Part shown: piece after piece, positions 44,639 through 53,825 of the stretch
Position numbering within the stretch: the stretch's first letter is position 1
How the letters are laid out: every line of letters starts with the position of its first letter
Source: Enterobacter asburiae
GTDB taxonomy: Bacteria > Pseudomonadota > Gammaproteobacteria > Enterobacterales > Enterobacteriaceae
Assembly: GCF_024599655.1 (NCBI RefSeq)
Contig: NZ_CP102247.1
Coordinates: 1,550,001 to 1,614,000 of the forward strand
Direction of reading: 5' to 3'
Length of the DNA stretch: 64,000 nucleotides
Translations under genes and position numbers: made by a program
The notes under the pieces: generated by a model
Told to the model about the DNA's origin: nothing
Databases searched by the model: none
Seen by the model: only the letters and a program-made list of their open reading frames with translations

Positions 44639-45697
44639 ATGAGAAACTCGACCTTTATTACCGATGAGGATCGCTGGCAGGCCGTGCTGGCCCGCGATCC
44701 GCTCGCTGACGAACAGTTTGTCTTCGCCGTGCAGACCACGGGTATTTTCTGCCGCCCGTCATGCCGCGCCCGCCACGCGCTGCGTAAAAATGTCCGCTTT
44801 TATCCCGATGCCCACCATGCCGTTCAGGCAGGGTTTCGCCCGTGCAAGCGCTGCATGCCGGACAAACGCGATCCGCAGGCGCAGAAGCTGGCGAAAGTGG
44901 AACACGCCTGCCGTCTTCTGGAGCAGGAACCCACGCTAACCCTGAAGGGGCTGGCGCAGCAGGTTGCCATGAGTCCTTTTCATTTCCACCGTCTGTTTAA
45001 GTCCGTGACCGGCATGACGCCAAAAGCCTGGCAGCAGGCGGCGCGAGGCCAGCGCCTGCGCACCGCGCTTGCACAGGGTGACAAAGTTACCGACGCCGTG
45101 CTGGCAGCGGGGTTTCCCGACAGCAGCAGCTATTATCGCAAAGCCAACGATGCGCTGGGCATGACGGCCAGGCAGTACCGCAAAGGGGATGCGGCAGTGC
45201 GTTATGCCATCAGCGACTGTTCGTTAGGACGCTGTCTGGTTGCAGAAAGCGAGCGGGGGATCTGTGCGATCCTGCTGGGTGACAGCGATGCGGAATTAGC
45301 CGAAGAGCTTGCCGCGCATTTTCCAAAAGCAGCGCATGCGCCGCTGGAAGAGGATTTCGCGCGGCGGATCCAGCAGGTAATTGCCAGTATCGATAACCGC
45401 GACGTACCGCTTGCGCTGCCGCTGGATATTCGCGGAACCGCGTTCCAGCAGCGCGTCTGGCAGGCCCTTCGCAACATTCCCTGCGGCGAAACGGCAAGTT
45501 ACCGGCAGGTGGCGCAGGCGATTGGTCAACCCAATGCGGTACGCGCCGTTGCCGGAGCCTGTGCGGCAAACACGCTGGCGATTGTGATCCCCTGTCATCG
45601 CGTGGTTCGTCACGACGGCGCGCTGTCGGGTTACCGTTGGGGGACGGCGCGAAAAGCGCTATTACTGAAACGTGAGGCGAAACGCCAGGAGGGATAA
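44639..45697 (+). CDS. ada: Bifunctional transcriptional activator/DNA repair protein Ada
   Basis: Ada repairs methyl phosphotriesters and O6-methylguanine and activates its own regulon when methylated. The 352-residue protein has the N-terminal zinc domain with the acceptor Cys38 in FCRPSCRARHA and FRPCKRCMPDKRDP; an AraC-type helix-turn-helix (AMSPFHFHRLFKSVTGMTP, near 115-133); and the C-terminal methyltransferase with Cys319 in IPCHRVVRHDGALSGYRWG. The start at 44639 follows AAGAGGAG at good spacing and gives the family length. Its stop overlaps the alkB ATG by one base. Confidence 0.96.
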   Translation: MRNSTFITDEDRWQAVLARDPLADEQFVFAVQTTGIFCRPSCRARHALRKNVRFYPDAHHAVQAGFRPCKRCMPDKRDPQAQKLAKVEHACRLLEQEPTLTLKGLAQQVAMSPFHFHRLFKSVTGMTPKAWQQAARGQRLRTALAQGDKVTDAVLAAGFPDSSSYYRKANDALGMTARQYRKGDAAVRYAISDCSLGRCLVAESERGICAILLGDSDAELAEELAAHFPKAAHAPLEEDFARRIQQVIASIDNRDVPLALPLDIRGTAFQQRVWQALRNIPCGETASYRQVAQAIGQPNAVRAVAGACAANTLAIVIPCHRVVRHDGALSGYRWGTARKALLLKREAKRQEG

Positions 45698-46353
45698 TGC
45701 TCGATCTTTTTGCGGATGCTGAACCCTGGCAGGAGCCGCTTGCGCCGGGGGCGGTGATCCTGCGGCGCTTTGCACTCTCCCGTGCGGCGGCGCTGCTTGC
45801 CGGTATCGACGAGGTGACGGCGGTTTCGCCGTTTCGCCATATGGTGACGCCGGGCGGTTACACCATGTCGGTGGCCATGGCCAACTGCGGCGAGCTGGGC
45901 TGGGCGACGAACGAGCGGGGCTATCTGTATGCCCCGAACGATCCAGCTACCGGCCAGCCGTGGCCCCCGATGCCTGCCGTTTTTCAGGCTCTCTGCCACG
46001 AGGCCGCCGTAGCTGCGGAGTATCCTGACTTTCGGCCGGATGCCTGCCTGATCAACCGCTACGCCGTCGGTGCGAAGCTCTCGCTGCATCAGGACAAGGA
46101 CGAACCCGATTTGCGCGCGCCTATCGTCTCGGTATCGTTAGGTTTGCCCGCCGTCTTCCAGTTTGGAGGATTACGCCGCAACGATCCGCTCAAACGCATC
46201 ATGCTGGAACATGGCGATGTGGTGGTGTGGGGCAGGGCGTCGCGGCTTTATTATCACGGCATTCAGCCGCTGAAGCCCGGGGTCCACCCGCTGACGGGCG
46301 AATACCGTTATAACCTGACCTTTCGTCAGGCCGGGGCGAGTAAACAAAAATAA
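45697..46353 (+). CDS. alkB: Alkylated DNA repair dioxygenase AlkB
   Basis: An Fe(II)/2-oxoglutarate dioxygenase that removes methyl groups from 1-methyladenine and 3-methylcytosine. The 218-residue protein has the iron triad at family positions: His131 and Asp133 (LHQDKDE) and His187 (YYHGIQP). Arginines of the RYNLTFR segment at the C-terminus bind 2-oxoglutarate. It is co-transcribed with ada (TAATG junction). Confidence 0.96.
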   Translation: MLDLFADAEPWQEPLAPGAVILRRFALSRAAALLAGIDEVTAVSPFRHMVTPGGYTMSVAMANCGELGWATNERGYLYAPNDPATGQPWPPMPAVFQALCHEAAVAAEYPDFRPDACLINRYAVGAKLSLHQDKDEPDLRAPIVSVSLGLPAVFQFGGLRRNDPLKRIMLEHGDVVVWGRASRLYYHGIQPLKPGVHPLTGEYRYNLTFRQAGASKQK

Positions 46354-46422
46354 GAATTATTCTTGATGTCCGCGCAGGGCAGTTTACACTGCTGGCTGAT
46401 TTTTATTGTCCGGATTGCCTGC

Positions 46423-48066
46423 ATGCAACTACTTCTCCTCGTCTGGCGTCAGTACCGCTGGCCCTTCATCGCCGTAATGGCATTAAGCCTTGCCAGCGCC
46501 GCGCTGGGTATTGGCCTGATCGCGTTTATTAACGTGCGGTTGATTGAAATGGTCGACACCTCGATCGCCGTATTGCCGGAGTTTCTCGGCCTGCTGCTCC
46601 TGTTGATGGCGGTTACGCTCGGCTCCCAGCTTGCGCTGACCGCGCTCGGACACCATTTCGTTTTCCGTTTGCGCAGTGAGTTTATCAAGCGGATCCTGGA
46701 CACCCAGATAGAGCGCGTTGAGCAGCTCGGCAGCGCTTCCCTGCTGGCGGGGCTGACCAGCGACGTGCGCGCCATTACTATCGCGTTCGTGCGTCTGCCT
46801 GAGCTGGTGCAGGGGATCATTCTGACCTTTGGATCGGCCGCATATCTCGCCTGGCTCTCCAGCACAATGCTGGCGGTGACCGCGCTGTGGATTGCCATTA
46901 CCATCTGGGGCGGCTTTATGCTGGTGTCGCGCGTCTACAAACACATGGCGGTGCTGCGCGAAACCGAAGATAAGCTCTATAACGATTACCAGACGGTACT
47001 GGAAGGACGCAAAGAGCTCACCCTGAACCGCGAGCGCGCCGAGCATATCTTTAATAACCTCTATATTCCGGACGCGCGCGAATACCGTCATCACATTATT
47101 CGCGCCGATACCTTCCACCTGAGCGCGGTGAACTGGTCAAACATTATGATGCTGGGTGCCATTGGCCTGGTATTCTGGATGGCGAACAGCCTGGGCTGGG
47201 CGGACACCAACGTCGCGGCAACCTACTCGCTGACGCTGCTGTTTCTGCGCACGCCGCTGCTCTCGGCGGTCGGTGCGTTGCCTACCTTGCTGAGTGCGCA
47301 GGTGGCATTTAAAAAGCTCAACAAATTCGATCTCGCACCGTTTAAAGCCGAATTCCCGCGCCCGCAGGCCTTCCCGAACTGGCAGACGCTGGAGCTGCGT
47401 AACGTCACGTTCCGCTATCAGGACAGCGCCTTCTCCGTGGGGCCGGTCAACCTGACGATCCACCGCGGTGAACTGCTGTTCCTCATCGGCGGCAACGGCA
47501 GCGGTAAATCTACGCTGGCGATGCTGCTGACCGGACTCTATCAGCCGCAGTCGGGCGAGATTTTGCTGGACGGCACGGTGCTGAGCGCGGAGAAGCCCGA
47601 GGATTACCGCAAGCTTTTCTCGGCGGTGTTCACCGACGTCTGGCTGTTCGATCGGCTGCTGGGGCCGGAAGGGCAACAGGCCAATCCTGCGCTGGTGGAA
47701 AAATGGCTGGCGCAGCTGCAGATGTCGCACAAGCTGGAGTTACAGGACGGGAAGATCCTCAACCTGAAGCTTTCCAAAGGGCAGAAAAAACGCGTGGCGC
47801 TGCTGCTGGCGCTGGCGGAAGAGCGTGACATCATCCTGCTGGATGAGTGGGCAGCGGATCAGGACCCGCACTTCCGCCGCGAGTTTTATCAGGTGCTGCT
47901 GCCGCTGATGCAGGAGATGGGCAAAACCATTTTCGCCATCAGCCACGACGATCACTACTTCATACATGCTGACCGCCTGCTGGAGATGCGCGACGGCAAG
48001 CTGAGCGAGCTGACTGGTGAAGAGCGCGATGCGGCCTCGCGTGACGCGGTGGCGCGTACGGCCTGA
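46423..48066 (+). CDS. yojI: ABC transporter YojI (fused permease and ATPase)
   Basis: A 547-residue half-type exporter: six transmembrane segments in the first 300 residues, then an ATPase with Walker A GGNGSGKS near residues 356-363, the signature LSKGQKKRVALLLALAEE, and Walker B DIILLDEWAADQDP. In E. coli YojI exports the lasso peptide microcin J25 together with TolC. The start MQLLLLVWRQYRWP at 46423 gives the exact E. coli length; an in-frame ATG 60 bases earlier would add 20 residues with no similarity. Confidence 0.94.
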   Translation: MQLLLLVWRQYRWPFIAVMALSLASAALGIGLIAFINVRLIEMVDTSIAVLPEFLGLLLLLMAVTLGSQLALTALGHHFVFRLRSEFIKRILDTQIERVEQLGSASLLAGLTSDVRAITIAFVRLPELVQGIILTFGSAAYLAWLSSTMLAVTALWIAITIWGGFMLVSRVYKHMAVLRETEDKLYNDYQTVLEGRKELTLNRERAEHIFNNLYIPDAREYRHHIIRADTFHLSAVNWSNIMMLGAIGLVFWMANSLGWADTNVAATYSLTLLFLRTPLLSAVGALPTLLSAQVAFKKLNKFDLAPFKAEFPRPQAFPNWQTLELRNVTFRYQDSAFSVGPVNLTIHRGELLFLIGGNGSGKSTLAMLLTGLYQPQSGEILLDGTVLSAEKPEDYRKLFSAVFTDVWLFDRLLGPEGQQANPALVEKWLAQLQMSHKLELQDGKILNLKLSKGQKKRVALLLALAEERDIILLDEWAADQDPHFRREFYQVLLPLMQEMGKTIFAISHDDHYFIHADRLLEMRDGKLSELTGEERDAASRDAVARTA

Positions 48067-48102
48067 TGCCCTCACCCTAACCCTCTCCCACAGGGAGAGG
48101 GG
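48067..48102. repeat. Short palindromic repeat after yojI (copy of the one at 38141)
   Basis: TGCCCTCACCCTAACCCTCTCCCACAGGGAGAGGGG contains the perfect hairpin CCCTCTCCC-ACA-GGGAGAGGG. It begins one base after the yojI stop, and is the same family as the repeat between rcsC and rcsB but in the opposite orientation. It probably closes the yojI transcript. Confidence 0.75.
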
Positions 48103-48214
48103 ATAGATCGTGGCCGTAATGCCGCTTTTTTCTCCATCCCGTCCCGTTGTTTATTCTTATTTACATATCCCCGCGCTATGCTTAACCCCAACTCATTTAA
48201 TGGATTTATGATTG

Positions 48215-49651
48215 ATGTCGGTATTAAAGAAAAACAGCGCCAGGCAGCGTGACCAGGAGCGCGCGCGACTCATCTGGCTTCTCACGACCGATAAAGCGGT
48301 CACTTCTACGCTATTAGGCAAACTCACCCTGGCTGAGCAATATGATGTCGGCACCCTGGCCGACGATATTGCTGAGGTAGGTGCGCTGGTTGCTCATTTA
48401 CCTCCGCCGGATCTGGCGGATACCCTTGAGGCGCTTCCCTCGGAAGAACGCCACGCCCTGTGGCGTCTGGTGCAGGATCACGAGCGCGGGCAGGTGCTGC
48501 TTGAGGCCTCTGAAAACGTCTGGGACGACCTGATCGACGAGATGAGCGACCGGGACATTCTCGACGCTGTGCAAACCCTGGATATCGACGAGCAGATTTA
48601 CCTCGTTCAGCACCTGCCGCGAAACCTGACCGGTCGCCTGCTGGCGTCGCTGCCTGCGGAGGAGCGGGCGCGCGTGCGTCAGGTGATGCACTACGAGAAA
48701 AACAGCGTCGGCGCGATCATGGAGTTCGGCGTTATCACGGTGCGACCGGACGTGACGCTCGGCACCGTGCAGCGCTACCTGCGTCGACTGGGCAAGATGC
48801 CGGACAACACCGATAAGCTGTTCGTCACCTCCCGGGATAAAACCCTGCTCGGCGAACTGGAGCTGAAAACTATCCTGCTCAATAGCACCCAGCGGAAGGT
48901 GAGCGAGGTGATGGAAAACGAGCCGATGGTTTTCTCCCCGGAAGACGATGCGGAGAAAGCGGCGCGTACCTTCGAACGTGACGACCTCGTCAGCGCCGCC
49001 GTCGTGGATTCTGTCGGCAAACTGATGGGGCGTCTGACCATAGATGAGATCGTTGATGTGGTCTACGAAGAAACCGACAATGACCTGCGTGCGCTCGGCG
49101 GGATCAGCGCGGAAGACGATGTCCACGCTTCTGTGGGCAAGGCGGTGAAAACGCGCTGGGCGTGGCTGGCCATTAACCTCTGTACCGCGTTTATCGCCTC
49201 CCGGGTGATTGACGGTTTTGAACACACCATTTCACAGCTGGTGGCGCTGGCCTCGCTGATGCCGATTGTCGCAGGGATTGGTGGTAACACAGGAAACCAA
49301 ACTATAACCATGATCGTTCGCGCCCTTGCGCTGGAAAATATTCAGCCAGGTAACTTTTCGTGGCTCATTTTTAGAGAGATGGGCGTCGCGCTAATTAACG
49401 GCCTGGTGTGGGGCGGGATTATGGGCGGCATCACCTGGTGGCTGTACGACGATATGGCCCTGGGCGGCGTGATGATGCTGGCGATGGTGCTGAACCTACT
49501 GGTAGCGTCGATAATGGGCGTGATTATCCCGCTGACGATGACCAAACTGGGGCGCGACCCCGCGGTGGGGTCGAGCGTGATGATCACCGCCATCACCGAT
49601 ACCGGCGGTTTCTTTATTTTTCTTGGGCTGGCGACGGTTTTTCTTCTTTAA
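48215..49651 (+). CDS. mgtE: Magnesium transporter MgtE
   Basis: A 478-residue MgtE-type Mg2+ channel. It has a cytoplasmic N-domain of helical repeats (about residues 30-150, DDLIDEMSDRDILDAVQTL), a pair of CBS domains (about 150-275) and five C-terminal transmembrane helices from about 300, including the pore segment PIVAGIGGNTGNQTITMIVRALAL. E. coli K-12 has no mgtE, so this is an accessory transporter. An ATG at 48215 gives MSVLKKN; a TTG one codon earlier is possible. The last 38 bases overlap the 3' end of the convergent SulP gene. Confidence 0.9.
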   Translation: MSVLKKNSARQRDQERARLIWLLTTDKAVTSTLLGKLTLAEQYDVGTLADDIAEVGALVAHLPPPDLADTLEALPSEERHALWRLVQDHERGQVLLEASENVWDDLIDEMSDRDILDAVQTLDIDEQIYLVQHLPRNLTGRLLASLPAEERARVRQVMHYEKNSVGAIMEFGVITVRPDVTLGTVQRYLRRLGKMPDNTDKLFVTSRDKTLLGELELKTILLNSTQRKVSEVMENEPMVFSPEDDAEKAARTFERDDLVSAAVVDSVGKLMGRLTIDEIVDVVYEETDNDLRALGGISAEDDVHASVGKAVKTRWAWLAINLCTAFIASRVIDGFEHTISQLVALASLMPIVAGIGGNTGNQTITMIVRALALENIQPGNFSWLIFREMGVALINGLVWGGIMGGITWWLYDDMALGGVMMLAMVLNLLVASIMGVIIPLTMTKLGRDPAVGSSVMITAITDTGGFFIFLGLATVFLL

Positions 49652-50849
49652 GCCGACGCTTAATGCGGGCGGGGAGGAGTGCCATGACGATAATCCCGCC
49701 CAACACGCCAATCGCCAGATTGCCGGTGGATACCGTGGCGGCTACGGTGACCAGCATGACCACCGTTTCTGCAATCGGGGCCGTTTTCACCGTGGCTGGC
49801 TGAAGGCTGTGCCAGCTGAAGGTTTTAACGGCGACAATCGCCATAATACCCGCCAGCACCGCCATCGGGATTTTGGCCATCACGTCGCTGAGCGCCGTCA
49901 CCAGGATCAGCAGCACGATGCCCGCCGCAAAGGTTGAAATGCGGCTTCGACCTTTACCCATCTCCACGTTGACGATGGTTTGCCCAATCATCGCGCAGCC
50001 TGCAATACCGCCATAAAATCCGGCCAGAATATTGCCGACGCCTAATCCAATGCTTTCGCGGCGTTTACCTGACGGTGTCGCGGTCAGCTCATCCACCAGC
50101 TTTGCCGTCAGCAGGGATTCCAGCAGGCCGACAAACGCGATGCTCAACGCGCACGGCCAGATAATGCTCAGCGTCTGTACATTGAGGGGGACCAGAAGTT
50201 CGGTAAGACCCGGCAAACCGCCGCTCATGGAGCCTTCATCGCCCACGGTCGGCAGGATTTGTCCGGTTGAAACGGTGAACAAGGTAAGCACAACAATCGC
50301 AATCAGCGGGGAAGGGATGCTTTTGATATAGCGCGGCACCCACAGCACGATCAGCAGCGTCAGCACGAACAGGCCCACAATCAGCGGGCTTCGGCTCCAG
50401 AAATGCGGCACCTGAGCGAAGAAGATCAAAATGCCGAGGGCGTTAACAAACCCGGTCATGACCGACTGAGGAATAAAGCGCATCAGCCTTGCCATACCCA
50501 GCACGCCAAACAGAATCTGAATCACGCCAGCCATCAGCACGGCGGGAAGAATATACTGTACGCCGTGCTGATGCACCATCGGGCCAATGACCAGCGCCAC
50601 GGAACCGGCCGCTGCCGTGACCATCGCCGGGCGACCGCCCAGTACCGACAGGGCAAGACACAGCACCACGGAGGCGATCAGGCTGACCTTCGGATCAACG
50701 CCCGCCACCACCGAAAATGAGATAACCTCGGGGATCAGCGCCAGGGCGGTAATCACGCCTGCCAGCGTTTCACGCGTCAGCTGCTTAGGGGAACGCAGCA
50801 CGTTGGCTACGCGGTTTTCGGGAGATACGGCAGAATGGGGTAAGGACAT
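49614..50849 (-). CDS. SulP-family anion transporter lacking a STAS domain
   Basis: A 411-residue membrane protein of the SulP/SLC26 family. SulP features are the N-terminal ETLAGVITALALIPEVISFSVVAGVDP, GSVALVIGPMVHQHGVQYIL, and GLLESLLTAKLVDELT followed by GKRRESIGLGVGNILAGFYGGIAGCAMIGQT. The protein ends shortly after the last helix (ALLPARIKRRLKEEKPSPAQEK), with none of the ~120-residue cytoplasmic STAS domain usual in the family. The substrate, perhaps sulfate, bicarbonate or a dicarboxylate, cannot be told. The start MSLPHSAVS was chosen over an upstream in-frame ATG (50903), which would add 18 residues. Confidence 0.85.
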   Translation of the reverse strand: MSLPHSAVSPENRVANVLRSPKQLTRETLAGVITALALIPEVISFSVVAGVDPKVSLIASVVLCLALSVLGGRPAMVTAAAGSVALVIGPMVHQHGVQYILPAVLMAGVIQILFGVLGMARLMRFIPQSVMTGFVNALGILIFFAQVPHFWSRSPLIVGLFVLTLLIVLWVPRYIKSIPSPLIAIVVLTLFTVSTGQILPTVGDEGSMSGGLPGLTELLVPLNVQTLSIIWPCALSIAFVGLLESLLTAKLVDELTATPSGKRRESIGLGVGNILAGFYGGIAGCAMIGQTIVNVEMGKGRSRISTFAAGIVLLILVTALSDVMAKIPMAVLAGIMAIVAVKTFSWHSLQPATVKTAPIAETVVMLVTVAATVSTGNLAIGVLGGIIVMALLPARIKRRLKEEKPSPAQEK

Positions 50850-51090
50850 AACAGTTCGCTGGTTAGGGCAGGCTTCCGCGCGCGCGATCACAAAACGCAA
50901 CATACTAGCCAGTAAAACCGCGCTTTACCAGACGCATCGATAATTCCTCACAAACAATCCATCATTAAATTTCACAATTACAATAATTTCGTAACCTTTA
51001 AACAATATTTAAAAGTTGTTACCGTGCCCCCGCAGCTTTTTTCACCTGCAATTTCCACGCATCAAGCACTTTTACACTAAGGCATAAATT

Positions 51091-52740
51091 ATGAAAAAAA
51101 TGACTGCCATGCTCTTTTCTCTGGCCGTGGGGCTTAACACCGTCTCCATGGCGGCGAAAGCTGACGCACCAAAAGAGCAGGAAACGGACGTCCTTTTAAT
51201 TGGTGGCGGTATCATGAGCGCCACGCTGGGAACCTATCTGCAAGAACTGCAGCCGGACTGGTCTATGACCATGGTCGAGCGCCTTGATGGCGTGGCGCAG
51301 GAGAGTTCGAATGGATGGAATAATGCCGGTACCGGACATTCGGCACTCATGGAACTGAACTATACGCCGCAGAAAAAGGACGGTTCCATTAGTATCGAGA
51401 AGGCGGTAGAGATCAACGAAGCATTCCAGGTTTCTCGCCAGTTCTGGTCTCATCAGGTCAACAGCGGCGTGATGCACGACCCGCACTCCTTCATCAACAC
51501 CGTGCCGCACATGAGCTTTGTGTGGGGTGAGCAGAACGTTAACTTCCTGCGCGCGCGCTACGCCGCTCTGCAGCAGAGCACGCTGTTCCGCGGGATGAAA
51601 TACTCTGAAGACCACGCGCAGATTAAAGAGTGGGCTCCGCTGGTCATGGAAGGTCGTGACCCGAACCAGAAAGTGGCGGCGACCCGTACCGAAATTGGTA
51701 CCGACGTTAACTACGGTGAAATTACCCGTCAGCTGGTGACGTCTCTGAAGAAAAAAGAGAACTTCAACCTGCAGCTCAGCACCGAAGTGCGCGGTTTCAA
51801 GCGCAACGCGGATAACAGCTGGAGCGTGACCGTTGCCGATCTGAAAAACAACGAAGCCGAGCACGTCATCAAGGCGAAGTTTGTCTTTATCGGTGCGGGC
51901 GGCGCGGCGCTGAAGCTGCTGCAGGAGTCCGGTATTCCGGAAGCGGACGACTACGCGGGCTTCCCGGTGGGCGGCCAGTTCCTGGTGTCCGATAACCCGG
52001 ATGTGGTGAACCGTCATCTGGCAAAAGTGTACGGCCAGGCTTCCGTTGGCGCACCGCCGATGTCTGTTCCGCACATCGACACCCGTATGCTTGACGGCAA
52101 ACGCGTGGTGCTGTTTGGGCCGTTCGCAACCTTCTCCACGAAGTTCCTGAAAAATGGCTCCCTGTGGGATCTGCTCAGCGCCACAACTACTTCTAACGTC
52201 AAACCGATGATGGACGTGGGTCTGGATAACTTCGACCTGGTGAAATATCTGATTAGCCAGGTGATGCTCTCTGACGACGACCGTTTCGAGGCGCTGAAAG
52301 AGTACTATCCGCAGGCGAAGAAAGAAGACTGGCGTTTGTGGCAGGCGGGTCAGCGCGTACAGATCATCAAGCGCGATCCGAAAGAGGGCGGCGTGCTGCG
52401 TCTGGGTACCGAAGTGGTGAGCGATAAGGATGGTACCATCGCCGCGCTGCTGGGTGCGTCACCGGGCGCGTCTACCGCTGCGCCAATCATGCTGCACCTG
52501 ATGGAAAAAGTGTTTAAAGATAAAGTCGCCAGCCCGGAATGGCAGGCGAAGCTGAAAACCATTATTCCATCCTACGGCACGAAGCTGAATGGCAACGTGA
52601 GCGCGACGGAGCAGGAGCTGGAATACACCAGCCGCGTACTGCAGCTGCAATACATCAAGCCGCAGGCTGCGGATGCTGCGCCAAAAGCGGAGCTGAAGCC
52701 TCAGCCGGAAAACAAACCGGTTGCGGATATCGCGCTGTAG
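51091..52740 (+). CDS. mqo: Malate:quinone oxidoreductase
   Basis: A membrane-bound FAD enzyme that oxidises malate to oxaloacetate and passes electrons to quinone, bypassing NAD. The 549-residue protein has a hydrophobic N-terminus (MKKMTAMLFSLAVGLNTVSMAAKA), the FAD motif DVLLIGGGIMSATLGTYL, SSNGWNNAGTGHSALMELNYTP with active-site residues, and GASPGASTAAPIML near the end. It is next to eco, as in E. coli, and followed by a REP element. Confidence 0.96.
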   Translation: MKKMTAMLFSLAVGLNTVSMAAKADAPKEQETDVLLIGGGIMSATLGTYLQELQPDWSMTMVERLDGVAQESSNGWNNAGTGHSALMELNYTPQKKDGSISIEKAVEINEAFQVSRQFWSHQVNSGVMHDPHSFINTVPHMSFVWGEQNVNFLRARYAALQQSTLFRGMKYSEDHAQIKEWAPLVMEGRDPNQKVAATRTEIGTDVNYGEITRQLVTSLKKKENFNLQLSTEVRGFKRNADNSWSVTVADLKNNEAEHVIKAKFVFIGAGGAALKLLQESGIPEADDYAGFPVGGQFLVSDNPDVVNRHLAKVYGQASVGAPPMSVPHIDTRMLDGKRVVLFGPFATFSTKFLKNGSLWDLLSATTTSNVKPMMDVGLDNFDLVKYLISQVMLSDDDRFEALKEYYPQAKKEDWRLWQAGQRVQIIKRDPKEGGVLRLGTEVVSDKDGTIAALLGASPGASTAAPIMLHLMEKVFKDKVASPEWQAKLKTIIPSYGTKLNGNVSATEQELEYTSRVLQLQYIKPQAADAAPKAELKPQPENKPVADIAL

Positions 52741-52749
52741 TGTAAAAAA

Positions 52750-52827
52750 GCCGGGTGGCGATGACGCTTACCCGGCCTACGTTCGGTGTTGTTTTGTAGG
52801 TCGGGTAAGGCGAAGCCGCCACCCGAC
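52750..52827. repeat. REP/BIME-type inverted repeat between mqo and eco
   Basis: GCCGGGTGGCGATGACGCTTACCCGGCCTACG faces GTAGGTCGGGTAAGGCGAAGCCGCCACCCGAC. It lies in the convergent gap ending seven bases before the eco stop, so it separates the two transcripts. Confidence 0.85.
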
Positions 52828-52833
52828 TTATTT

Positions 52834-53337
52834 TTAACGTACTACCGCTTGACCGACGTTCTCGTCCGCCTTCCACACGCGATACTTAACTTCCACGTTT
52901 TCAGGCGTATAGACCACGATCGGCAGCTTGCTGTTGTAGCGCAGCAGACTGTTGTCGCCCAGATACGCCGTCACAAATTTCTTCTCTTTTTTGCCGTCCG
53001 GGCAGGCCATCATGGTGGAGACCGGAGAGGTCACTTTATCAAAGACGTAATAGTCGTAACCCCAGCCTTCCAGGGTTTTGCTTTCCAGCTGACCGCCCAG
53101 ACGGTGCTGGTTGCAGTCCACTTCCAGCGTCTTGCCAATTAACAGTTCCACTTTGAAGTTCGCTTCATCCTGCTGAACCGGCAGCTGGATCACCTGACGC
53201 TTCATCCCTTTGTCCGCCTGCGGGTACGGAGCCACTTTTTCCAGCGGCTGCTCTTTTGGGGTTTCGCTGGCGAAAGCACTGCTGCTGACGCACGCGGCGG
53301 CGATGAGGGCGATGGCAAATTTAGGTGCGTTTTTCAT
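52834..53337 (-). CDS. eco: Ecotin, periplasmic serine protease inhibitor
   Basis: Ecotin forms a dimer that inhibits trypsin-fold proteases with broad range. The precursor has 167 residues with a signal peptide (MKNAPKFAIALIAAACVSSSAFA). The mature part has EKVAPYPQADKGMKRQVIQL and the reactive loop with the P1 methionine in STMMACPDGK. The second of two nearby ATGs (53337) was chosen because AAGGA sits six bases before it and would abut the first. It is convergent with mqo. Confidence 0.94.
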   Translation of the reverse strand: MKNAPKFAIALIAAACVSSSAFASETPKEQPLEKVAPYPQADKGMKRQVIQLPVQQDEANFKVELLIGKTLEVDCNQHRLGGQLESKTLEGWGYDYYVFDKVTSPVSTMMACPDGKKEKKFVTAYLGDNSLLRYNSKLPIVVYTPENVEVKYRVWKADENVGQAVVR

Positions 53338-53546
53338 TGTCATTCCTTTATGTCAAAACGATCCTGCGCAGGTTAACATAACAACTATGAATGAATGGTG
53401 TTATTTACTTACATTTTCACTATGGCTAGCGTTATGCGCTCTTAAACATCCTGTTTAGTGGTTTTTTATGCTGATGTGGAGTCGAGTGCCAGTTCGTGTT
53501 ATTTTAGACCTTATATAATGTTATTCATCTGTAAAAGGGAAGAGAG

Positions 53547-53807
53547 ATGGTTCGTGCAAAACTGAAAACACCTGAAGGCCGCAAATTCCTCCTGGCGCTG
53601 CTGGTCGTGTTTATGATTGCTGCCGCGTGCGTGGGGCGGGCAACCATTGTTGGCGTGATCGAACAGTACAATATCCCCCTCTCTGCCTGGACAACCAGTA
53701 TGTATGTCCTGCAATCGGCGATGATCTTCGTCTACAGCCTGGTGTTCACCGTTCTGCTGGCCATCCCGCTGGGCATTTTCTTCCTGGGTGGACGTGAGAA
53801 GCGCTAA
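53547..53807 (+). CDS. Small two-helix membrane protein, possibly DUF2534 family
   Basis: An 86-residue protein with two transmembrane segments (about residues 13-34 FLLALLVVFMIAAACVGRATIV and 52-77 VLQSAMIFVYSLVFTVLLAIPLG) and a short basic tail GGREKR. It resembles small DUF2534-type proteins of enterobacteria, but I recall that only loosely. GGGAAGAGAG precedes the ATG, and an intrinsic terminator lies 18 bases after the stop, so it is a single-gene unit. In E. coli K-12 the nap, ccm and narP genes occupy this side of eco; none is present here. Confidence 0.75.
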   Translation: MVRAKLKTPEGRKFLLALLVVFMIAAACVGRATIVGVIEQYNIPLSAWTTSMYVLQSAMIFVYSLVFTVLLAIPLGIFFLGGREKR

Positions 53808-53825
53808 GCATTCACCCAGAGAATG

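Noticed and set aside
48103..48214. Riboswitch (M-box type) before mgtE
   Set aside because: The leader is only about 110 bases and shows no M-box helices or terminator/antiterminator pair.
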